Shown: positions 42,189-48,013 of the stretch, piece by piece
Position numbering within the stretch: the first letter of the stretch is position 1
Layout of the letters: every line of letters begins with the position of its first letter
Position numbers and translations under genes: made by a program
The notes under the pieces: model-generated
What the model was told of the DNA's origin: nothing
What the model saw: the letters and a program-made list of their open reading frames with translations, nothing else
Databases searched by the model: none
Source: Tolypothrix campylonemoides VB511288
Lineage (GTDB): Bacteria > Cyanobacteriota > Cyanobacteriia > Cyanobacteriales > Nostocaceae
Direction of reading: 5' to 3'
NCBI GenBank assembly: GCA_000828075.3
Contig: JXCB02000023.1
Location: forward strand, 433,804 to 481,816
DNA: 48,013 bases

Positions 42189-43436
42189 CTAGCTCAAAGA
42201 CTCCAAGTAGTCGCGGATGAGATTGCGCCGCTTGGGTTGGCGCAGCTTCTGCAACGCTTTGGACTCAATTTGCCGTACCCGTTCCCGTGATAAATCAAGA
42301 GCGCGTCCAATTTCTGCCAATGAGTAAGGATGACCATCAGCCAAACCAAACCGCATCAGAATAACATCGCGCTCACGGCTCGTTAAATCTGCCAGAAGAT
42401 TATGCAAGTCTCTTTGTAAAGATTCTCGCATGAGCGTTTGCTCTGGCGTGACGTTATCGGTTTCGAGTAATTCTCCTAACTCTGTGTCTTTGTCCTTACC
42501 AACTTTTGTTTCTAAAGAAACGGAACGAGGTACCCGCAGAAGAACTTCTCGCACTTGTGCAGGTGTCATTTCTAGCTCTTGAGCAAGGTCTTCTAAAGTT
42601 GGGGTACGACCTTTTTCTTGGGCAATTTTCCGCTGAGCTTTTTTGATTTTGTTCAGCTTTTCTGTAATGTGAACAGGGAGACGGATAGTACGGCTAGAAG
42701 TTGCGATCGCCCGTGTGATTCCTTGACGAATCCACCAGTAAGCGTAAGTACTGAAGCGATAACCTTTGGTAGGGTCAAACTTTTCAACAGCTCGTTCCAA
42801 ACCAAGAGTTCCTTCTTGGACTAAATCCAACAATTCCAAACCGCGATTCTGATACTTCTTAGCAACAGAGACAACGAGGCGAAGATTAGCCTTAATCATG
42901 TGTTCTTTTGCCTGGAGTCCACTGCTTTGAATTTTCTCCAGTTCTTCCACAGTGATCTTGGCAATTTCAGCCCAACGCCGTTTGCCTTGTCCTATGATCT
43001 GCTTAAGCTCGAACAGCTCTACACCAGCAGTACGAGCCCACCGTTCAAGAGAAGGACGATGTCCTAAAGCAGATGCCAAACGCTCTTGAGTTTCAATCAG
43101 CCTCAGATATGGTGCGACTACTTGATCTCCTTGCTCAGCGGCGTCAGACAGAAGTATCCGCATCCGCAAGTAGCGCTGGACTTTTTGAGCTTCTGCAACT
43201 TCTTCATCCCGTCCTAATAACCGAACGCGACCAATTTCTTGAAGGTATAGACGTACTAAATCTGTGCTGCGTCGGTTAGGTGCAGCTAGGCTTGCAGGGT
43301 CAACAGAAGCTATTTCCAGTTCTTCCAGTTCATAAGACGGCAACTCACTTTCATCTATTGCGAGTTCCGGGTCAAAGACCTGGTGGGACTGTTTGCTATT
43401 GTAAGCGGCATCTGCGTAAAAAGATGTTGCTGGCAT
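42189..43436 (-). CDS. sigC: Group 2 RNA polymerase sigma factor (SigC-like)
   Basis: A 415-residue sigma-70 protein from ATG 43436; the upstream in-frame TTG at 43451 is unlikely. Region 1.2 includes STDLVRLYLQEIGRVRLLGRDEE. Region 2 includes KEHMIKANLRLVVSVAKKYQ, LDLVQEGTLGLERAVEKFDP and YRFSTYAYWWIRQGITRAI. Region 3 includes HITEKLNKIKKAQRKIAQEKG. Region 4 includes LTSRERDVILMRFGLADG and SLAEIGRALDLSRERVRQIE. The absence of a long region 1.1 fits group 2. In Anabaena PCC 7120 sigC (all1692) is adjacent to furA (all1691), the same order as here, so sigC is the best name. Group 2 factors redirect transcription under stress or nutrient limitation. Confidence 0.85.
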   Translation of the reverse strand: MPATSFYADAAYNSKQSHQVFDPELAIDESELPSYELEELEIASVDPASLAAPNRRSTDLVRLYLQEIGRVRLLGRDEEVAEAQKVQRYLRMRILLSDAAEQGDQVVAPYLRLIETQERLASALGHRPSLERWARTAGVELFELKQIIGQGKRRWAEIAKITVEELEKIQSSGLQAKEHMIKANLRLVVSVAKKYQNRGLELLDLVQEGTLGLERAVEKFDPTKGYRFSTYAYWWIRQGITRAIATSSRTIRLPVHITEKLNKIKKAQRKIAQEKGRTPTLEDLAQELEMTPAQVREVLLRVPRSVSLETKVGKDKDTELGELLETDNVTPEQTLMRESLQRDLHNLLADLTSRERDVILMRFGLADGHPYSLAEIGRALDLSRERVRQIESKALQKLRQPKRRNLIRDYLESLS

Positions 43437-43964
43437 AAAAATTCGTCTCAATGGCTCCAGGTAACAATAGATGACGTTCAGCTAATCAACTGTTGCTATT
43501 GTTCCCGTGATTCTTCAAGAACTAACACGGTAGAGGGTGACCTTTAGGTTTTTTTTAAAAAACCTTTACTGGTTTTTGTTAACACAGTGCCTCCGAAGGC
43601 TCGGTTGCAGTAGCTTTCCCATGAACCAATAGCTATTCAAATTCCCTACTGGGCGTTAAATTGCGAATGACCTAATAAAGATTTGAACCTTCACATATTT
43701 TGACTGTCGCTTGGGAAGCAAAGTATAATCATATATCAGTGAAAAGTCCTGTTTTTATATGGATAGTCATATCTACATCGCTCTCTAAGTACTTTCCTGA
43801 AGATTTACTAATTTTCCTTCAAAAATGGTTAGTTCTGCGGTGAGGTGTAGGAAAGAGGAGGGAGGGAGTGAGGGAGATGAGGAAGATGAGGAAGATGAGG
43901 AAGATGAGGAAGAGACTCCTTATTTTGAACTTTGAATGAGCGAATTTTGAATTGATTTGCTTCC
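43437..43964. other. Intergenic region, about 530 bp, between gpsA and sigC
   Basis: It holds the sigC promoter and the gpsA 3' region. An AGGTTTTTT-tt-AAAAAACCT hairpin lies at 43546-43565. From about 43855 to 43913 there is a purine-rich tandem block (GAGGAAGAT repeated four times after GGAGGGAG). No gene was recognised. Confidence 0.5.
43855..43913. repeat. Purine-rich tandem repeat (GAGGAAGAT)n
   Basis: GAGGGAGG-type units lead into four copies of the 9-bp unit GAGGAAGAT. It lies 50 bp past the gpsA stop and belongs to the same class of simple repeats that invade cobN. Confidence 0.75.
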
Positions 43965-44885
43965 CTACTCCGGCTTCTTATCTCGTAGCATCAGTTCTAA
44001 AAGCGCTTGTCGGGGTGTGATTTCACCCTGGAGTAAGCGATAAACTTGCTCGGTAATTGGCATAGGAATATTTTGCTGCTGCGATCGCTGCACTAAAACT
44101 TGAGTCGTATTGACTCCCTCAGCAGTTCCTTCTAAATGGGCGAGAATTTCTACTAGTGTTTTACCAAGACCCAATTGGTAGCCAACTTGGTAATTGCGAC
44201 TCAAAGAACTGTTACAAGTTGCTAGCAAATCGCCCAAGCCGGACAAACCGTAAAATGTTTCCATTTTCGCACCCCAGTGAAGACCGATGCGAACCATTTC
44301 TGTCAGTCCACGGGTGACTAAAGCAGCTTTGGCGTTGGTTCCTAACTGCAAGCCATCACACACACCAGCGGCGATCGCCATCACATTCTTGAGTGTCCCC
44401 CCCAGTTCAACTCCCAAGGGGTCAGAATTGGTGTAAACCCGAAAACGATCCGAAGAAAACACCATTTGCACAAACTGTGCTGCAGTCGTGACACTGCTAG
44501 CAACAACCGTTGCGGCGGGTAATTCCTGTTCTATTTCTTTAGATAAATTGGGACCAGAGAGAACAACGACTGCATGGGTGGGGAAAGCTTCTTGCCAAAT
44601 ATGTGACGGCGTACAAGTCGTTTCTGGGTCTAAGCCCTTCGTCGCCGTCACAAAAATAGTCTTTGGGGAAACGGGTAAAGACTGTATTTGGGTAGCTATA
44701 GCTCTTACGCCTTTCATCGACACAGCAGAAAGGACAATATCGGCACCTTGTATGACCTCCGCCAGCGTTTGCGAACCCCGACGCGACCATACGCGCACCT
44801 GATGACCATTTGCGATCGCCAGACTAGCAAGAGCCGTCCCCCAAGCACCCGCACCAAGAATTGTGACCAATTTTGAATTAGTCAT
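43965..44885 (-). CDS. gpsA: NAD(P)H-dependent glycerol-3-phosphate dehydrogenase
   Basis: A 306-residue enzyme that reduces dihydroxyacetone phosphate to sn-glycerol-3-phosphate for phospholipid and glycolipid synthesis. The nucleotide-binding motif LVTILGAGAWGTALASLA is at residues 6-23. Further elements are VWSRRG, DIVLSAVSMKG, TKGLDPET, VLSGPNLSKEI, the catalytic-Lys region LGGTLKNVMAIAAGVCDGL, TRGLTEMVRIG, LSGLGDLLATC and SSLSRNYQVG. It is intact and slightly short at the N-terminus. The ATG lies in a run of three ATGACTA heptamers, so MTN comes from the repeat. It follows lipA on the same strand across a repeat-filled gap of 84 bp. Confidence 0.95.
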   Translation of the reverse strand: MTNSKLVTILGAGAWGTALASLAIANGHQVRVWSRRGSQTLAEVIQGADIVLSAVSMKGVRAIATQIQSLPVSPKTIFVTATKGLDPETTCTPSHIWQEAFPTHAVVVLSGPNLSKEIEQELPAATVVASSVTTAAQFVQMVFSSDRFRVYTNSDPLGVELGGTLKNVMAIAAGVCDGLQLGTNAKAALVTRGLTEMVRIGLHWGAKMETFYGLSGLGDLLATCNSSLSRNYQVGYQLGLGKTLVEILAHLEGTAEGVNTTQVLVQRSQQQNIPMPITEQVYRLLQGEITPRQALLELMLRDKKPE

Positions 44886-44995
44886 TAGTCATTAGTCATT
44901 AGTTTTTCCCCTGCTCCCTCATCTCCCTCACTCCCTCACTCCCTCATCTCCCTCATCTCCCTCACTCCCTCACTCCCTCACTCCCTCACTCCGGG
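44882..44995. repeat. Mixed short tandem repeats between lipA and gpsA
   Basis: AGTCATT heptamers (three copies, 44882-44902) are followed by CTCCCTCA/CTCCCTCAT units (about 44907-44993). The repeat supplies the gpsA start codon at one end and the last codons and stop of lipA at the other. Confidence 0.85.
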
Positions 44996-45857
44996 GGTAA
45001 CGCTCCATCAATTGCCTCACTTGCTCAGCATGATATGAGCTTCTTGTCAAGGGTGAAGAAACAACTTGTAAAAATCCTAGTTCTTCACCGAAGACTCTCC
45101 AAGCAGCAAATTGCTCTGGGGTGATAAAATCATTTATCTTAAGGTGTTTTTGACTGGGTTGGAGATATTGCCCAATCGTCAAAATATCGCAATCCACAAC
45201 TCGCAAATCCCGCATAACTTGGCGGACTTCCTCATCAGTTTCGCCGAGTCCCACCATAATACCGGATTTGGTGTATACCGAAGGAGCAATTTCGCGAGAG
45301 CGCTGCAATAATTCGAGCGATCGCTCATAGTTCCCCTGGGGACGCACCCGCCGATACAAACGAGGAACTGTTTCTGTATTATGGTTGAGAACTTCTGGTT
45401 GTGCTTGGAGTATCAACTCTAGCGCTTGCCAGTTACCGCACAAATCAGGAATGAGAACCTCAATAGTGGTTTGGGGTGAGACGGTGCGAATAGCTTCAAT
45501 ACATTTGACAAACTGCAAAGCCCCACCATCTGGCAAGTCATCTCGATTCACAGAGGTAATCACCACATGATTTAATTTCATGCGGCGTACCGCTTCTGCC
45601 AGTCGTGCTGGTTCCGTGGGGTCTAGAGGTTTGGGTTTTTTCTCAAAATCAATATCGCAGTAGGGACAGGCACGGGTGCAAGCAGGTCCCATAATTAAAA
45701 ATGTGGCTGTACCAGCGTTGAAGCACTCACCAATATTTGGACAGGACGCTTCCTCACAAACCGTATTGAGGGCTAAATCCCGCAAAATTTCTTTAACGTT
45801 ACCAACGCGCTCCCATTGAGGCGCTTTTACCCGCAACCAGTCTGGTTTAACAGTCAC
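44970..45857 (-). CDS. lipA: Lipoyl synthase
   Basis: A 295-residue radical-SAM enzyme that inserts two sulfurs into octanoyl groups to make lipoate on 2-oxoacid dehydrogenase and glycine cleavage complexes. The auxiliary cluster motif is [12 protein letters not shown] (Cys-x4-Cys-x5-Cys), and the radical-SAM motif is CTRACPYC (Cys-x3-Cys-x2-Cys). [35 protein letters not shown] and the C-terminal RSSYHAEQ (which coordinates the auxiliary cluster) are present. The last residues (RSEGVRE) are read from the adjacent CTCCCTCA repeat, which also provides the stop. This lies beyond all functional residues, so activity should be normal. Confidence 0.95.
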   Translation of the reverse strand: MTVKPDWLRVKAPQWERVGNVKEILRDLALNTVCEEASCPNIGECFNAGTATFLIMGPACTRACPYCDIDFEKKPKPLDPTEPARLAEAVRRMKLNHVVITSVNRDDLPDGGALQFVKCIEAIRTVSPQTTIEVLIPDLCGNWQALELILQAQPEVLNHNTETVPRLYRRVRPQGNYERSLELLQRSREIAPSVYTKSGIMVGLGETDEEVRQVMRDLRVVDCDILTIGQYLQPSQKHLKINDFITPEQFAAWRVFGEELGFLQVVSSPLTRSSYHAEQVRQLMERYPRSEGVRE

Positions 45858-45991
45858 AATCCGCTTCTACCACTTTATTTGTACACACTAAATGGTAGCA
45901 AGCTTCATCGATTGGTGGATGAATTTGCAAGACTAGTTTCCCATTCATCACTCTTCGTGATATTGTATATATAATATTGGACTTATTGTGT

Positions 45992-46065
45992 CGGGATGTA
46001 GCGCAGCTTGGTAGCGCACTTCGTTCGGGACGAAGGGGCCGCTGGTTCGAATCCAGTCATCCCGA
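45992..46065 (+). tRNA. tRNA-Pro(CGG)
   Basis: A complete 74-nt cloverleaf. Acceptor CGGGATG/CATCCCG, D stem GCGC/GCGC, anticodon stem CTTCG/CGAAG with loop TTCGGGA (anticodon CGG), T stem GCTGG/CCAGT with loop TTCGAAT, and discriminator A. CCA is not encoded. A TATAAT box lies about 17 bp upstream (45970-45975), and TTTTTT follows directly as a terminator. The putative CAST end begins at 46072. Confidence 0.95.
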
Positions 46066-46071
46066 TTTTTT

Positions 46072-46173
46072 TGTACATTCGCAAATTCGTGTCGTTATTC
46101 GCACATTAATGTCGCTTTGGTGATTTTAATGTAAGTAATTTAATTACACTAACTTTTCGCAGATTAATGTTGC
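46072..46173. mobile_element. Putative transposon end of a type V-K CAST (Tn7-like)
   Basis: TGTACA at 46072-46077 is followed by three related 17-18-bp motifs: TTCGCAAATTCGTGTCG (46078-46094), TTCGCACATTAATGTCGC (46098-46115) and TTCGCAGATTAATGTTGC (46156-46173). A TGTACA terminus followed by a short series of TnsB-binding repeats of this form is the layout of Cas12k-associated transposon ends. Those elements are also known to insert just downstream of tRNA genes. tnsB, tnsC, tniQ and cas12k are not in the window and should lie to the right. If they are absent there, this is a solitary relic end. Confidence 0.7.
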
Positions 46174-46190
46174 AGACTATCTTGATGTGA

Positions 46191-46469
46191 AGCGGCTTTG
46201 GAGAAGGCTCTATTATGTCTGGGTTAAACATGGAAATTATTAAGGAATTACCACTTCATCTGCCACCTATCTCAAAGCAACAAATAATCATTGAAAAAGT
46301 TAACTTCCTTTCTCAAGAAATTAACAGGCTTGAAACCATCTACCGCCAAAAAATCGCTGCCCTCAACGAACTCAAACAATCCATCCTGCAAAAAGCCTTC
46401 ACTGGCGAACTCACCGCAGACACCGCTAACCAGACAACAAAAGCTGCTCAAGAGGTAAATGCTGCATGA
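46191..46469 (+). pseudogene. hsdS: 3' remnant of hsdS (type I restriction specificity subunit)
   Basis: The frame opens after TGA 46188-46190 and reads SGFGEGSIMSGLNMEIIKEL, LPPISKQQIIIEKVNFLSQE and the hallmark C-terminal helix LNELKQSILQKAFTGEL of HsdS. Only about the last 90 of some 400 residues remain, so both target-recognition domains are lost. The first in-frame ATG is 46215. It begins 17 bp inside the putative CAST end and overlaps the next gene by ATGA. It cannot specify DNA recognition by itself. It may still act as a translational leader for the downstream gene. Confidence 0.75.
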
Positions 46470-47884
46470 TTACCCTTGAAAACCTTGAAAAATGGCTGAA
46501 TGCACCCGCAGAAACAGAACGGCTAGAATTCAAAGAAGCCAAGCAACAGTTTGATACAACCAAATTGTTGCGCTACTGCGTGGCTTTAGCCAACGAAGGT
46601 GGTGGATATCTGGTTTTGGGCGTAACCGATAAGCCCCCGCGTCGAGTCGTAGGTTCCCAAGCTTTTCCATCCCCGACCGCCCTCAACGATATCAAAGCTC
46701 GCATTGTCGAAAAACTCAGATTTCGGGTAGACGCTACAGAATTGCAGCATCCTGATGGACGAGTGCTGGTTTTTAAAGTGCCAACCCGTCCCGTCGGGCA
46801 ACCATTAGCGTTTGATGGAGCCTACCTAATGAGAGCAGGAGAAGATTTGGTGCCGATGACACCAGATGTACTCAAGAGCATTTTTGCTGAAGACCAACAA
46901 GATTGGTTTTGCCAAGCCGCCCGATCTGATGCCAGCCCTGACGATGTAATCGCCCTCCTAGATACCCAAACCTACTTTGAACTGCTAAAAATCCCCTATC
47001 CGACTAGCCGCGATGCTGTCCTAGAACGATTACAGAGCCAAGATTTAATCAAACACACAGCACAGGGTTGGACAATCACCAACCTAGCCGCTATCCTGTT
47101 GGCGAAAAAACTGGATGCCTTTTCCCCTACATTAGCTCGTAAAGCAGCCCGTGTCGTGATCTACGAAGGTATCAATAAGCTAAAAACTCGTAATGACACG
47201 ACCGGCATCCGAGGATATGCTGTTGGCTTTGACGGATTAGTGGGTTTTGTCCACTCAGCAGCACCGCAAAATCGCTTTATCGAGGAAGTTGTGCGGGAAG
47301 AAGTAAAGATGTTCCCAAAACAGGCTTTACGAGAACTTATTGCTAATGCTTTGGTGCATCAGGATTTCCTAGCAACAGGTACTTCAGTGATGATCGAGAT
47401 GTATAGCGATCGCATTGAGATATCTAATCCCGGCATCCCGCCCATTAAGGTGGAGCGATTTATTGATGAATATCGATCCCGCAACGAACAACTTGCCGAC
47501 CTAATGCGACGTTTCGGCATATGTGAAGAAAAAGGCAGTGGTATTGACAAAGTTGTTAGCGCAGCAGAGGTATTTCAACTACCCGCACCAGATTTTCGGG
47601 TGGGTGAGACCCGCACTACGGCAGTGCTGTTTGCCCATCAAGATTTTGACGATATGAGCAAATCAGATCGTATCCGAGCCTGCTATCAGCATTGCTGCCT
47701 ACTGTATGTCAACAATCAACGCATGTCTAACCACACCCTACGAGAGCGATTTCGTCTAAGCGAGTCAAAAACAGCAACCGTTTCTCTGGTTATCGGGGCT
47801 ACCAAGGAAGCTGGCTTGATCAGGACAGATGACTCCGAATCAACCTCTACCCGCTATGCTCGCTACCTCCCTTTTTGGGCATAA
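46466..47884 (+). CDS. AlbA_2/Schlafen-type ATP-binding protein (COG2865-like)
   Basis: A 472-residue protein. The N-terminal AlbA_2 (Schlafen-like) domain is TERLEFKEAKQQFDTTKLL, then ALANEGGGYLVLGVTD (about 16-60) and FKVPTRPVGQP. The middle is a winged-helix-like region (LLKIPYPTSRDAVLERLQSQ). A HATPase_c_4 type domain follows (ALRELIANALVHQDF, MYSDRIEISNPGIPP, then FGICEEKGSGIDKVV), and a C-terminal wHTH completes it. Such proteins often sit between hsdS and hsdR in type I restriction operons; their role there is not settled. The ATG overlaps the hsdS remnant by 4 bp (ATGA). It is probably cargo of the putative CAST element. The following hsdR would be outside the window. Confidence 0.85.
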   Translation: MITLENLEKWLNAPAETERLEFKEAKQQFDTTKLLRYCVALANEGGGYLVLGVTDKPPRRVVGSQAFPSPTALNDIKARIVEKLRFRVDATELQHPDGRVLVFKVPTRPVGQPLAFDGAYLMRAGEDLVPMTPDVLKSIFAEDQQDWFCQAARSDASPDDVIALLDTQTYFELLKIPYPTSRDAVLERLQSQDLIKHTAQGWTITNLAAILLAKKLDAFSPTLARKAARVVIYEGINKLKTRNDTTGIRGYAVGFDGLVGFVHSAAPQNRFIEEVVREEVKMFPKQALRELIANALVHQDFLATGTSVMIEMYSDRIEISNPGIPPIKVERFIDEYRSRNEQLADLMRRFGICEEKGSGIDKVVSAAEVFQLPAPDFRVGETRTTAVLFAHQDFDDMSKSDRIRACYQHCCLLYVNNQRMSNHTLRERFRLSESKTATVSLVIGATKEAGLIRTDDSESTSTRYARYLPFWA

Positions 47885-48013
47885 AAGTGTTTTAACGCAA
47901 ACCCAGATAAGTCACTCTCAAATCCTGAAACCCTCTCAAAACCAACAAAAAAGTGTTTTAACGCAAATCGAGATGAGTCACTCGCAAATCCTGAAACCCT
48001 CTCAAAACCAACA
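47884..48013. repeat. Tandem 66-bp direct repeat reaching the window edge
   Basis: Two units with a 66-bp period (47884-47949 and 47950-48013) differ at about four positions, all in the first half (AACCCAGATAAG versus AATCGAGATGAG; CTCTCAAAT versus CTCGCAAAT). They begin exactly at the stop of the AlbA_2 gene. The array may continue beyond the window. There is no spacer-like variable region, so it is not read as CRISPR. Confidence 0.8.

Noticed and set aside
47884-48013. Possible CRISPR array
   Set aside because: The 66-bp units are almost identical throughout, with no unique spacers of 30-40 bp between short repeats.

Overview
The window looks like chromosomal DNA of a filamentous, probably heterocyst-forming (Nostocales) cyanobacterium. 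The evidence is frequent GCGATCGC (HIP1) octamers, a CHAT/TPR protein, a slipin-like protein, a cobN gene full of short tandem repeats, a PEP-CTERM tail, and furA next to a SigC-type sigma factor as in Anabaena. No genus can be named safely.

Layout. 0-8 kb: CHAT/TPR protein, antitoxin plus PIN toxin, PcrA/UvrD helicase, an orphan response regulator and a duplicated-domain helical protein. 8-11 kb: a methyltransferase and M14 carboxypeptidase pair, then decayed DNA (orphan PEP-CTERM tail, MITE-like repeat, LRR relic). 12-14 kb: a two-gene Septu-type defence module (PtuA ATPase, PtuB HNH). 14-19 kb: Tat-type phosphoesterase, proline-rich membrane protein, small membrane proteins and an SPFH protein with three N-terminal repeats. 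19-21.3 kb: an apparently complete IS605-type element (TnpB and TnpA divergent), followed by a decayed, tightly packed tRNA cluster. 21.4-26.5 kb: MDR oxidoreductase, HhoA/Deg protease, a PAS pseudogene and NanE epimerase. 27-33.3 kb: a DUF4231-like membrane protein and a cryptic biosynthetic locus (broken aminotransferase, homocitrate/isopropylmalate-synthase-like enzyme, fatty-acid-hydroxylase-type di-iron enzyme, MFS exporter). 33.6-45.9 kb: core genes (GAF histidine kinase, cobN, peptidoglycan-binding protein, furA, sigC, gpsA, lipA), several invaded by 7- and 8-bp tandem repeats that stay in frame.

46-48 kb: tRNA-Pro(CGG) is followed 6 bp later by TGTACA and three copies of an 18-bp motif. 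This matches the organisation of the end of a type V-K CRISPR-associated (Cas12k) Tn7-like transposon. What follows, presumably cargo, is an hsdS 3' remnant coupled to an AlbA_2/Schlafen-type ATP-binding protein and the start of a 66-bp repeat array. The transposition and Cas12k genes would lie beyond the right edge. This boundary is the most interesting feature, followed by the tRNA-cluster relic, the broken biosynthetic locus with a 26-bp palindrome at its junction, and the repeat invasion of essential coding sequences.

All calls come from reading the sequence; no database search was run.
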